Assembly: GCF_003293845.1 (NCBI RefSeq)
Contig: NZ_QLST01000007.1
Span: 62,001 to 126,000, forward strand
From: Flavobacterium tibetense
Lineage (GTDB): Bacteria; Bacteroidota; Bacteroidia; Flavobacteriales; Flavobacteriaceae
DNA: 64,000 nt
Reading direction: 5' to 3'
Both the position numbers and the translations under genes were made by a program. The notes beneath the pieces were generated by a model that ran no database searches, was not told the DNA's origin, and saw only the letters and a program-made list of their open reading frames with translations. Numbering within the stretch: position 1 is the stretch's first letter; each line of letters opens with the position of its first letter. This document shows, piece by piece, positions 43,574 to 52,343 of this stretch.

Positions 43574-44317
43574 AATAACTTTTGCTTCGTTGTGTAATAA
43601 ATCGATTAACTCGTCAATGTTATCCGCACTGATTAATTTTACAGCAGATTTTGCAGCTGGTTTTTCAAATTTAACCGCTTTCGATGCTGTTTCAGTAGTT
43701 GTTGGTTCTTTAACATCCAAAGCTTTCGTTCTAGCCATCATAATACCACGCATATTTGGAATACGTAAATCTTTTTCTTCTACCAAACCTTTTTGTCCAC
43801 CAATTACTAATGGCAAAGAAGTTGAAACTGTTTCTTTTCCACCGTCGATTTCTCTTATTGCTTTTGCCTCAGTTCCATTTACATCTAAACCAATGCATGA
43901 GTTTACAAAGTTGAAACCTAATAATCCTGCTAACATTCCAGGAACCATACCGCCGTTATAATCTAAAGATTCTTTACCTGCAATTACTAAGTCATAATTT
44001 CCAGCTTTTACAACTGCTGCTAATTCAGTAGCAACGAACATTCCGTCACTTGGGTTGGCATTGATTCTAATAGCTTCATCAGCACCAATGGCTAAAGCTT
44101 TTCTCAAAGTTGCTTCTGCGTCAGTTCCACCAACATTCACAACAGTAACTGATGCGCCTTGTTGTTCTTTAAACCAAATAGCTCTAGTTAAACCAAATTC
44201 ATCATTTGGATTGATTACAAACTGAACACCATTGGTATCAAATTCCGTATCACCATTGATGAAATTAATTTTTGATGTAGTATCAGGTACGTGACTAATG
44301 CAAACTAATATTTTCAT
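43571..44317 (-). CDS. etfB: Electron transfer flavoprotein subunit beta
   Basis: AMP-binding partner of EtfA, 248 residues. Motifs: MKILVCISHVPDTTSKINF, INPNDEFGLTRAIWFKE, YDLVIAGKESLDYNGGMVPGMLAGLLG and the C-terminal recognition region VEEKDLRIPNMRGIMMARTKAL. It lies upstream of etfA in the same orientation. The 299-base region upstream (44318-44616), shared with a divergent gene, is AT-rich and showed no convincing minus-strand promoter. Confidence 0.97.
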   Translation of the reverse strand: MKILVCISHVPDTTSKINFINGDTEFDTNGVQFVINPNDEFGLTRAIWFKEQQGASVTVVNVGGTDAEATLRKALAIGADEAIRINANPSDGMFVATELAAVVKAGNYDLVIAGKESLDYNGGMVPGMLAGLLGFNFVNSCIGLDVNGTEAKAIREIDGGKETVSTSLPLVIGGQKGLVEEKDLRIPNMRGIMMARTKALDVKEPTTTETASKAVKFEKPAAKSAVKLISADNIDELIDLLHNEAKVI

Positions 44318-44569
44318 TTTTTCTGTTTAAATAAGTGAATAATAACGCTACGAATTTACTAAAAATTATCAAATAAAAAACTATGCACGCATAATAAATA
44401 TCAAAAAGTAGCCAATTTTATGATTTTTTTATAGAATGTGTAATTTGAAGATTTTAAAGCTGCTTTAAATTGTGAATATTACAATCATTAAACATGTTTA
44501 ATAAATTGCAAATAATAAATTAAGAGTCAAAATTAAAACAACAAAAAACAAAATGTATATTTAAAATTG

Positions 44570-44577
44570 TAAATTTG
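44570..44577 (+). promoter_or_regulatory. Possible -7 element of the 44617 gene
   Basis: TAAATTTG, a TAnnTTTG match 40 bases before the ATG, with no clear TTG upstream. Confidence 0.4.
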
Positions 44578-44616
44578 GAGTATACATAATGATTAACTAG
44601 TATTATCAATAAATTT

Positions 44617-45234
44617 ATGAAATTTTACATTTTTCTAATATTTCCTTTTTTGGCTACTTCACAAGAAATTGTTGTTTCTACACCACTAAATAATCAATTG
44701 TATGCGGGAATTGCAAATGCAGTTGATATTAGTTTAGAAAATACAAAATGTAAAGATTTCTTTATTGAAGTTGAAGGAGAAGTTATTGAAAATAAAAATT
44801 GTAATTTTACAATTATACCAAAAAGCAAAGGTTTACTAGAAATCAAAATATTCACTTCTAAAAAAAAGGGAGTGTCTAAAATTTACCTAAATGTTAAAGA
44901 TGTTGATTTAAATGCTAAAATAATGGCTCCCATTGATAAAGATGGTAGTTTGTTGTTATCAAGGGCAACAGGGATTTCAGTTGAATCTGAAATAGTTGAT
45001 TTAAATTTTGACAATTCTAAAGTGGAATATGAATTAATTATAATTAGAAAGGATAAAATTTTAATTAACGAATATTTTAAAGGAAAAAGGTTTAATGAAA
45101 AAGCAAAATATTACTTTGAAAACTTGGAAGATGAAGACATAATTGTTTTTAGAAATATTACAATTTACATTAACAACATACAATACTTTGTTGAACCAAT
45201 CATAACAGAAAAGAGAAAATATAATCTAAATTAG
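44617..45234 (+). CDS. Secreted protein resembling the GldM C-terminal domains
   Basis: 205 residues: signal peptide about 1-15 (FLATSQ), then two beta-rich parts. The first (about 17-95; VVSTPLNNQLYAGIANAVDISL) resembles the Ig-like domain of GldM/PorM that starts with a [LV]Y.G..N...I pattern. The second (about 100-205) resembles the last GldM domain by size and strand pattern (VEYELIIIRKDKILINEYFKG, ENLEDEDIIVFRNITIYI). There is no membrane helix and no GldM N-terminal domain, so it would be a free periplasmic protein. The resemblance is judged by eye and is moderate. Confidence 0.55.
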   Translation: MKFYIFLIFPFLATSQEIVVSTPLNNQLYAGIANAVDISLENTKCKDFFIEVEGEVIENKNCNFTIIPKSKGLLEIKIFTSKKKGVSKIYLNVKDVDLNAKIMAPIDKDGSLLLSRATGISVESEIVDLNFDNSKVEYELIIIRKDKILINEYFKGKRFNEKAKYYFENLEDEDIIVFRNITIYINNIQYFVEPIITEKRKYNLN

Positions 45235-45390
45235 GTTGTTTTCAATAATTACTGTTTAATAGTAAATTGTTAATGAAGTTGAAGTTATTATTAAACTTCA
45301 AAATTTTTTTCAAATCATGTAGATTAGAATAATTACATCATCATCATACAAATAATTTAGAACCAAATATTTTATTCCCGCTATTTTTTA

Positions 45391-45398
45391 TATTTTTG
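45391..45398 (+). promoter_or_regulatory. -7 promoter element of pdhB
   Basis: TATTTTTG 33 bases before the ATG of pdhB; no clear TTG upstream. Nothing else is visible in the 196-base spacer. Confidence 0.4.
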
Positions 45399-45430
45399 CG
45401 TTTCAAATTAATGATTTCAAATAAAAATTC

Positions 45431-46408
45431 ATGAGAACGATACAGTTTAGAGAAGCCATTTGCGAAGCGATGAGCGAAGAAATGCGCCATGATGATACGA
45501 TATATTTAATTGGTGAAGAAGTTGCTGAATATAATGGAGCCTACAAAGCTTCTAAAGGAATGTTAGACGAATTTGGTCCAAAACGTGTAATTGATGCACC
45601 AATTGCTGAGTTAGGTTTCGCTGGAATTGCTGTTGGTTCTGCTATGAACGGCAATCGTCCAATCGTAGAATTCATGACTTTCAACTTTTCATTGGTAGGA
45701 ATTGACCAAATTATCAACAATGCAGCAAAAATGCGTCAAATGTCTGGCGGACAATTCAATATTCCAATTGTTTTCAGAGGGCCAACAGCTTCTGCGGGTC
45801 AATTAGCAGCGACGCATTCACAAGCTTTTGAAAGTTGGTATGCCAACTGTCCAGGTCTTAAAGTAGTAGTTCCTGCAAATGCTTACGACGCAAAAGGTTT
45901 ACTAAAAGCGGCTATTCGTGATAATGATCCTGTTATTTTCATGGAATCAGAGCAAATGTATGGCGATAAAAGTGAAGTTCCAGAAGGAGAATACATTTTA
46001 CCTTTAGGTGTTGCCGATGTAAAAAGAGAAGGAACAGATGTAACTATCGTTTCTTTCGGAAAAATATTAAAAGAAGCTTTTTTAGCAGCTGATGAATTAG
46101 CTAAAGAAGGAATTTCTTGTGAAATCATCGATTTAAGAACGGTTCGTCCATTAGATTACGATACGATATTAAATTCAGTGAAGAAAACGAATCGATTAGT
46201 GGTTTTAGAAGAAGCTTGGCCTTTTGGTAGTGTGGCATCTGAAATTACGTATATGGTTCAAGAAAAAGCATTCGATTACTTAGATGCTCCAGTACAAAGA
46301 ATCACAACTGCGGATACACCAGCACCATATTCTCCAGCGTTATTGAAAGAATGGTTGCCAAATGCACAAGATGTGATAAAAGCAGTAAAAAAAGTTATGT
46401 ATAAATAA
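45431..46408 (+). CDS. pdhB: Pyruvate dehydrogenase E1 component, beta subunit
   Basis: Transketolase-like beta subunit of the alpha2beta2-type E1, which forms the ThDP site together with the alpha subunit encoded elsewhere. The 325 residues carry the ThDP-glutamate region (EEVAEYNGAYKASKGMLDEFG), DAPIAELGFAGIAVGSAMNG, VFRGPTASAGQLAATHSQAFESWYA, DLRTVRPLDYDTI and VLEEAWPFGSVASEI. It could serve another 2-oxoacid dehydrogenase, but the sequence best fits the pyruvate type. It ends at a strong terminator. Confidence 0.93.
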   Translation: MRTIQFREAICEAMSEEMRHDDTIYLIGEEVAEYNGAYKASKGMLDEFGPKRVIDAPIAELGFAGIAVGSAMNGNRPIVEFMTFNFSLVGIDQIINNAAKMRQMSGGQFNIPIVFRGPTASAGQLAATHSQAFESWYANCPGLKVVVPANAYDAKGLLKAAIRDNDPVIFMESEQMYGDKSEVPEGEYILPLGVADVKREGTDVTIVSFGKILKEAFLAADELAKEGISCEIIDLRTVRPLDYDTILNSVKKTNRLVVLEEAWPFGSVASEITYMVQEKAFDYLDAPVQRITTADTPAPYSPALLKEWLPNAQDVIKAVKKVMYK

Positions 46409-46428
46409 AATATAACTCACTATATTTG

Positions 46429-46459
46429 AAGCCTCATCAAAACTGAATTGATGAGGCTT
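46429..46459 (+). terminator. Intrinsic terminator of pdhB
   Basis: aagcctcatcaa (46429-46440), loop aactgaa, ttgatgaggctt (46448-46459), followed by ttta. It overlaps the upstream extension of the next open frame and so rules out a start at 46448. Confidence 0.85.
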
Positions 46460-46480
46460 TTTATTGATTCCATTTTATAC

Positions 46481-48961
46481 ATGAAACAAGTTTTATTCGC
46501 GATATTATTTTTTTTAATTACTCTTTTAACTTCAGCTCAAACGAAAGTTGGTGGTAAAGTGTTAGATGAGTTTGGAGATCCCATAGCTTTTGCAAACGTA
46601 GTTTTTAAAAACTCAAAAGAAGGTGTAATTACCAATGAGAACGGTATTTTTTATTTTGAATCCGATCAAGATTACAGTACACTTGTGATTTCATTCGTAG
46701 GATTTGAAACACAAGAAATTCCATTAAAAAAAGGTTTAAATTCCAATTTAAAAATCGTTTTAATTCAAGGAACAACACTTAAAGAGGTTGTAGTTTATAC
46801 TGGGAAAACTTCTAAAAAGAACAATCCGGCTCTAGATATTCTAAGAAAAATTTGGGAAAGAAAGCGAAAAAACGGACTTTACATGTTTGATCAATATAAA
46901 TATGACAAATATGAAAAAGTAGAATTCGACATGAATACGATTGACAGTTCTTTTATGAGCAGCAAAGTATTCAAAGGAATGGAGTTTATTTTTGACAACA
47001 TCGACACTTCAAGAATTACAGGGAAAACATTTTTACCTATTTTTATCAATGAAAGTGTAAGTGAAGTCTATGGTGATAATGTTAAAAAGAAACATAAAGA
47101 AATTCTAAAAGCCAATAAAAATTCTGGATTTGGAAATGGAGATGGCGTTAATACATTTATCAAAGATTTATATGCCGATTATAATATTTACGACAATTAC
47201 CTGAAGTTTTTTGATAAAGATTTTGTGAGTCCGCTTTCACGTACAGGAATTCATGTTTACAACTATGTGTTGAATGATAGTATGTTTATCGATAACAAAT
47301 GGTGCTACAACATTGTTTACTATCCAAGACGAAAAAATGAATTGACTTTCAAAGGTGATTTTTGGGTAAATGACACCACGTTTGCAATTAAAAAAATCAA
47401 TTTAGAAGCCAGTAAAAGTGCCAATATCAACTGGGTAAAAGAAATTTATATCGAACAAGAATTTGAAGTCCTGAACGATTCCGTTTTTCTTTTGAAAAGA
47501 GATTACATGATGTCGGATTTTAGTTTTTCCAAAAAAGAAGAATCTAAAGGCGTTTATGGAAAAAGAACTACAGTTGTAAAAAATCACGTGTTTAACGAAC
47601 CCAAAGAAGATAAGTTTTATCGCCAAGAAGTTAATTTTTACGACAACAGCGTTTTCAATAAACCGGAAGAATTTTGGCAAGAAAATCGTTTTGAAAAACT
47701 CAATGAAAATGAAGCTGGAATTTACAAAATGTTGGATACACTTCAAACAGTACCCAAGTTCAAGCGAATTTACGACTTAGCAACCATATTAGGAAGTGGA
47801 TATATTCAAGTAGGCAATGTCGATTTTGGACCCATTTTCTCCACTTTTGGTTATAATGATGTAGAAGGGCAACGCATCAGAATTGGCGGAAGGACGTACT
47901 TTGGACCACATGATAAATGGCGTATTCAAGGTTACACAGCTTATGGTTTTAGAGACCAGCAATTCAAATATGGTATTTCAGGACGATGGATGGTGAACCC
48001 AAACAATCGTTTAATTTTGTCTGTAGGAAATCGTCGCGATGTAGAACAAATGGGAGTAAGTTTAACTACTTCCAATGATGTTTTGGGAAGAAGTTTTGCT
48101 TCGTCAGCACTTTTTGCAAGTGGTGTAAATAACCAATTGACTTCAGTTAACTTAACTACTTTGGGTTTTGAAATTGAACCACTAAAAAACTTTACTTTTC
48201 AAACCAATTTCACTTACAGAACACTAAAGTCTGCATCTAGTGAATTTAGTTTGGATTATTATACCGATATAACACAATCGGAAATAAAAAGTGAAGTCAA
48301 ACAATCCGAAATTAATCTAGTAGCTGAATACACGCCAAAGCGAAAAACTTTAGGCTACGGTGTAGATCGAATGGATGTAGACTTCAATTACGCTAGAGTA
48401 TTTTTAAGTTACAGTAATGGATTTAAAGGGGTATTAGATAGTGATTTTAATTACCAAAAGCTACAATTTTATTATCGTCAACCTGCATTAGTTGGAGGTT
48501 TTGGAAGGTTGTTTACCACTTTTGAAACAGGAAAAATATTTGGTGAAGTGCCATTGGGATTAATGGGTGTAATTCCAGGAAACCAATCTTGGTTCGTAAT
48601 TGAAAATACGTACAACTTATTAAATTATTATGATTTTGTTGCCGATGAATATGCTTCGTTACATTTCGAACATCATTTCAACGGAAGATTATTCTCAAGA
48701 GTTCCGTATTTAAGAAAATTGAATTTACGTGAAATTGTTGGGATAAAAGGTGTTTACGGAAGAGTTTCAGACCGAAACAAATTACTAAATGCATCTGGAT
48801 TAAACTACATCGCACCGGAAGATGTATATTGGGAATATCATGCTGGAATTGGGAATATTTTTAAAGTATTACGAATCGATTGCGCTTGGAGAGGAAGTTA
48901 CTTGGATATGCCTGATGCAAGAAAATTTGCTGTAAGAGCTTCCTTCGGATTTTACTTCTAA
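46481..48961 (+). CDS. DUF5686-type outer membrane protein with carboxypeptidase-like regulatory domain
   Basis: 826 residues from ATG 46481 (MKQVLFAILFFLITLLTSAQ signal peptide). A CarboxypepD_reg-like Ig domain (about 22-105; GKVLDEFGDPIAFANVVFKN) is followed by a large region of the DUF5686/CarboxypepD_reg family (LDILRKIWERKRKNGL, YNYVLNDSMFIDNKWCYNIVYYPRRKNELTFKGDFWV) and a C-terminal beta-barrel-like part ending SFGFYF. It is likely an outer-membrane protein; no substrate is known. There is no plug domain, so it is not a TonB-dependent receptor. Confidence 0.85.
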   Translation: MKQVLFAILFFLITLLTSAQTKVGGKVLDEFGDPIAFANVVFKNSKEGVITNENGIFYFESDQDYSTLVISFVGFETQEIPLKKGLNSNLKIVLIQGTTLKEVVVYTGKTSKKNNPALDILRKIWERKRKNGLYMFDQYKYDKYEKVEFDMNTIDSSFMSSKVFKGMEFIFDNIDTSRITGKTFLPIFINESVSEVYGDNVKKKHKEILKANKNSGFGNGDGVNTFIKDLYADYNIYDNYLKFFDKDFVSPLSRTGIHVYNYVLNDSMFIDNKWCYNIVYYPRRKNELTFKGDFWVNDTTFAIKKINLEASKSANINWVKEIYIEQEFEVLNDSVFLLKRDYMMSDFSFSKKEESKGVYGKRTTVVKNHVFNEPKEDKFYRQEVNFYDNSVFNKPEEFWQENRFEKLNENEAGIYKMLDTLQTVPKFKRIYDLATILGSGYIQVGNVDFGPIFSTFGYNDVEGQRIRIGGRTYFGPHDKWRIQGYTAYGFRDQQFKYGISGRWMVNPNNRLILSVGNRRDVEQMGVSLTTSNDVLGRSFASSALFASGVNNQLTSVNLTTLGFEIEPLKNFTFQTNFTYRTLKSASSEFSLDYYTDITQSEIKSEVKQSEINLVAEYTPKRKTLGYGVDRMDVDFNYARVFLSYSNGFKGVLDSDFNYQKLQFYYRQPALVGGFGRLFTTFETGKIFGEVPLGLMGVIPGNQSWFVIENTYNLLNYYDFVADEYASLHFEHHFNGRLFSRVPYLRKLNLREIVGIKGVYGRVSDRNKLLNASGLNYIAPEDVYWEYHAGIGNIFKVLRIDCAWRGSYLDMPDARKFAVRASFGFYF

Positions 48962-48987
48962 ACCTATATTTTTTTTGCAAAACTCTT

Positions 48988-49018
48988 TTGCTTCTCATGT
49001 TTTATAGTGGTAACTTTG
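48988..49018 (+). promoter_or_regulatory. Promoter of ppa
   Basis: TTG at 48988-48990, 20 bases, then TAACTTTG at 49011-49018: a full Flavobacterium-type promoter 27 bases before the ATG. Confidence 0.7.
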
Positions 49019-49044
49019 CACCCGCTTTTAAAAACAAATAAGAA

Positions 49045-49575
49045 ATGACAGCAGATAAGATTACTACATTTGATGTATTGATTGAGATTCCAAGAGGAAG
49101 TAGAAATAAATACGAATACGATTTTGAATTAAAAAGAATGCGTTTTGACAGAATGTTATTTTCGTCAATGATGTATCCAGCAGATTACGGATTTATTCCT
49201 GAAACTTTAGCATTAGATGGAGATCCATTAGATGTTTTAGTTTTAATTAATGAACCAACATTCCCAGGTTGTGTAATGGAAGTAAAACCAATCGGTGTTT
49301 TCCATATGGCAGACGATAAAGGTCCGGATGAAAAAGTAATTTGTGTTCCTGTTTCTGATCCAATTTGGAATAAATTAAATGATTTGAGTGATGTAAATCC
49401 ACACTTAATCAAAGAAATCGAGCATTTCTTCCAAGTGTACAAAGATTTAGAAAACAAAAAAGTTGACGTAGAAGGTTGGGGCGATGTAAACGAAGCAAAA
49501 GAAATCTTAGCAAAATGCACCAGACGTTTTGAGGAAATTGAAAATAAACCTGCAGGATTGTTTAGTATTAAATAA
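49045..49575 (+). CDS. ppa: Soluble inorganic pyrophosphatase
   Basis: Family I pyrophosphatase that hydrolyses PPi released by biosynthesis. The 176 residues show IEIPRGSRNKYEYD, PADYGFIPETLALDGDPLDVLVL (signature with the Asp metal ligands), and the second acidic cluster (KGPDEKVICVPVSDP). The gene sits just upstream of the membrane pyrophosphatase but has its own promoter and terminator. Confidence 0.97.
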   Translation: MTADKITTFDVLIEIPRGSRNKYEYDFELKRMRFDRMLFSSMMYPADYGFIPETLALDGDPLDVLVLINEPTFPGCVMEVKPIGVFHMADDKGPDEKVICVPVSDPIWNKLNDLSDVNPHLIKEIEHFFQVYKDLENKKVDVEGWGDVNEAKEILAKCTRRFEEIENKPAGLFSIK

Positions 49576-49592
49576 TTTGTAAGTTTTTATAT

Positions 49593-49629
49593 AAAAAAGG
49601 CAATATTTTCTATGAATATTGCCTTTTTT
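49593..49629 (+). terminator. Intrinsic terminator of ppa
   Basis: aaaaaaggcaatatt (49593-49607), loop ttctatg, exact reverse complement at 49615-49629 ending in a T run. Confidence 0.9.
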
Positions 49630-49632
49630 GTT

Positions 49633-49640
49633 TATTTTTG
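49633..49640 (+). promoter_or_regulatory. -7 promoter element of hppA
   Basis: TATTTTTG 46 bases before the hppA ATG, directly after the ppa terminator; no TTG at the usual spacing. Confidence 0.4.
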
Positions 49641-49685
49641 TTCGTAACAGAATTGAATTAACAAATAAAAACTAACTAATAATTT

Positions 49686-52265
49686 ATGGAATCAATGATG
49701 ATCTACGTGCCAATCGCAATGGCACTGTTAGGACTGGTATTTATGGCAGTCAAACGAACATGGGTACTTAAACAAGATGCTGGAGATGGAAAAATGAAAG
49801 AGATTTCAGATTACATCTATGAAGGCGCTTTAGCTTTCTTAAAAGCAGAATACAAATTGTTGACATTCTTTGTTCTTGGAGCGAGTGTAGTGTTAGCAGC
49901 TATTTCGTTTTTTGTACCAACCACTCACTGGTTAATTGTAATTGCGTTTATTTTTGGAGCTATATTTTCAGCTTATGCGGGAAATATTGGTATGAAAATC
50001 GCAACGAAAACTAATGTTCGTACAACACAAGCGGCTCGTACGAGTTTACCTCAAGCATTAAAAGTTTCTTTTGGCGGTGGAACCGTTATGGGATTAGGAG
50101 TTGCTGGTTTAGCCGTTTTAGGATTGACAGGTTTTTTCATCATATTTTTTAGATTTTTCATGCACGGTCAATGGACTTCTACAGAAGACATGACTATTGT
50201 TCTTGAAACTTTAGCAGGATTCTCTCTTGGAGCTGAATCTATTGCATTATTTGCTCGTGTAGGTGGAGGTATTTATACCAAAGCAGCTGACGTAGGTGCA
50301 GATTTAGTTGGAAAAGTTGAAGCTGGTATTCCAGAAGATGATCCGAGAAATCCAGCTACAATTGCAGATAATGTAGGAGATAACGTTGGAGACGTTGCAG
50401 GTATGGGTGCCGATTTATTCGGTTCGTATGTGGCAACTGTTTTAGCAGCGATGGTTTTAGGAAATTACGTAATTAAAGATATGGGCGGTCAAATCAATGA
50501 CGCTTTTGGTGGAATTGGACCAATTTTATTACCAATGGCAATCGCTGGTTTTGGAATTTTATTTTCTATTATTGGAACTATGTTAGTGAAAATTTCAAGT
50601 GACGATGCTAAAGAAGCACAAGTTCAAAGTGCATTAAACAAAGGAAACTGGGTTTCTATTATTTTAACACTTATTTCATGTTATTTCTTAGTGCAATATA
50701 TGTTGCCTGAAGTAATGACAATGAATTTCTATGGCGAAGGAGCTAAAGAGATTTCTTCAATGCGTGTTTTCTATGCAACTATTGTTGGTTTATTTGTTGG
50801 TGGAGCTATTTCATCTGTAACAGAATATTATACAGGATTAGGTACAAAACCAGTGATGGCAATAGTACAAAAATCATCAACTGGGGCTGGAACTAACGTA
50901 ATCGCTGGTTTAGCAACAGGAATGATTTCTACTTTCCCAACGGTTTTATTGTTTGCTGCTGCAATTTGGGCTTCTTATGCTTTTGCAGGTTTCTATGGTG
51001 TTGCTCTTGCTGCTTCTGCAATGATGGCTACAACTGCAATGCAATTAGCAATCGACGCATTCGGACCAATTTCTGATAACGCTGGTGGAATCGCTGAAAT
51101 GAGTGAATTACCAAAAGAAGTTCGTACTCGTACAGATATTTTAGATTCTGTAGGAAACACAACAGCGGCAACTGGAAAAGGTTTCGCAATCGCTTCTGCA
51201 GCATTAACTTCATTAGCATTATTTGCTGCTTATGTTACTTTTACAGGAATTGATGGAATTAATATTTTCAAAGCACCAGTATTAGCAATGTTATTCGTTG
51301 GAGGTATGATTCCGGTAGTTTTCTCTGCTTTAGCAATGAATTCAGTAGGTAAAGCTGCAATGGATATGGTATATGAAGTACGTCGTCAGTTCAAAGAAAT
51401 TCCAGGAATTATGGAAGGAACAGGCAAACCAGAATACGGAAAATGCGTTGAAATTTCTACAAAAGCCGCTTTACGCGAAATGATGTTACCAGGAATTTTA
51501 ACCATTGGTTTCCCAATTGCAATTGTATTATTAGGTAAATTAGTTTACGCTGATAACAACCAATTGATTGCTGAAATGTTAGGTGGTTATATGGCTGGAG
51601 TTACCGTTTCAGGTGTACTTTGGGCAGTGTTCCAAAACAACGCTGGTGGTGCTTGGGATAACGCTAAAAAATCTTTCGAAGCTGGAGTTATGATTAATGG
51701 TGAAATGACATACAAAGGTTCTGATGCACACAAAGCAGCAGTAACTGGTGATACTGTTGGAGATCCATTTAAAGACACTTCTGGACCTTCAATGAATATA
51801 TTAATCAAATTAACGTGTTTGATTGGTTTAGTAATTGCTCCAATCTTAGGAGGACATGGTGCAACAACCGGACATAGTGCTTGCTGTTCAAAAACTGAAA
51901 TGGTTTGTTGTGATTCAGCAAAATGCGATTTGTCTAAATGTGCCGATATGACTAAAGAAGAATGTGCCAAAATGTGTGAAGACAATGGTTGTTCTGAAGA
52001 ATGTAAAGCAAAATGCATGGCAATGTATGATGAAAATGGAAAATTCATTGGAAAAGAAGAGCACGTTCACGGACCAGATTGCAAACACAATCATCATGAA
52101 GAAATCATCAACATGGATGTACAAAAAGTAAAAGATGCGAACGGAAAAGTAAAAGCAACGGTTACTTTAACTAAAATGGTAGATGGTAAAGAAGTTACTG
52201 AAGAAAGAGTTTTTGAAGGAGATGATTTAGAAGTTGATGCTAAAATAGCAGCGCTTGGAAAATAA
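49686..52265 (+). CDS. hppA: Membrane-bound K+-dependent pyrophosphatase with Cys/His-rich C-terminal tail
   Basis: Integral-membrane pyrophosphatase that couples PPi hydrolysis to H+ and/or Na+ export. The core has about 16 hydrophobic segments and the catalytic motifs DVGADLVGKVEAGIPEDDPRNPA and DNVGDNVGDVAGMGADLFGS. GNTTAATGKG carries Ala494 at the position that is Lys in K+-independent enzymes, so the K+-dependent type is expected; which ion is pumped cannot be told. The protein (859 residues) is longer than usual because of a tail from about residue 725. That tail holds 12 Cys (from Cys733), HVHGPDCKHNHH, and a final beta-like stretch (KVKATVTLTKMVDGKEVTEE). The tail contains no membrane helix. 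Confidence 0.96.
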   Translation: MESMMIYVPIAMALLGLVFMAVKRTWVLKQDAGDGKMKEISDYIYEGALAFLKAEYKLLTFFVLGASVVLAAISFFVPTTHWLIVIAFIFGAIFSAYAGNIGMKIATKTNVRTTQAARTSLPQALKVSFGGGTVMGLGVAGLAVLGLTGFFIIFFRFFMHGQWTSTEDMTIVLETLAGFSLGAESIALFARVGGGIYTKAADVGADLVGKVEAGIPEDDPRNPATIADNVGDNVGDVAGMGADLFGSYVATVLAAMVLGNYVIKDMGGQINDAFGGIGPILLPMAIAGFGILFSIIGTMLVKISSDDAKEAQVQSALNKGNWVSIILTLISCYFLVQYMLPEVMTMNFYGEGAKEISSMRVFYATIVGLFVGGAISSVTEYYTGLGTKPVMAIVQKSSTGAGTNVIAGLATGMISTFPTVLLFAAAIWASYAFAGFYGVALAASAMMATTAMQLAIDAFGPISDNAGGIAEMSELPKEVRTRTDILDSVGNTTAATGKGFAIASAALTSLALFAAYVTFTGIDGINIFKAPVLAMLFVGGMIPVVFSALAMNSVGKAAMDMVYEVRRQFKEIPGIMEGTGKPEYGKCVEISTKAALREMMLPGILTIGFPIAIVLLGKLVYADNNQLIAEMLGGYMAGVTVSGVLWAVFQNNAGGAWDNAKKSFEAGVMINGEMTYKGSDAHKAAVTGDTVGDPFKDTSGPSMNILIKLTCLIGLVIAPILGGHGATTGHSACCSKTEMVCCDSAKCDLSKCADMTKEECAKMCEDNGCSEECKAKCMAMYDENGKFIGKEEHVHGPDCKHNHHEEIINMDVQKVKDANGKVKATVTLTKMVDGKEVTEERVFEGDDLEVDAKIAALGK

Positions 52266-52284
52266 TCTTTAAATTAGCATATCT

Positions 52285-52313
52285 AAAAAACCTCACAATT
52301 CGTGAGGTTTTTT
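52285..52313 (+). terminator. Intrinsic terminator of hppA
   Basis: aaaaaacctcac (52285-52296), loop aattc, gtgaggtttttt (52302-52313). The upstream GTG frame of the next gene begins inside it and is rejected. Confidence 0.9.
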
Positions 52314-52343
52314 TGTATATTTAACACTGTCAAATCTATTGCA

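Noticed and set aside
44318..44616. Possible small RNA or riboswitch upstream of etfB
   Set aside because: AT-rich without a stable conserved fold or terminator; nothing beyond a possible promoter box for the divergent gene.
46448..46480. Upstream start for the DUF5686-type gene
   Set aside because: It lies in the pdhB terminator hairpin; the signal peptide begins at 46481.
51587..52048. Minus-strand frame opposite the hppA tail
   Set aside because: Shadow of the Cys-rich tail; there is no supporting signal.
52302..52343. Upstream GTG start for the GH20 gene
   Set aside because: It lies in the hppA terminator stem; the signal peptide begins at 52344.
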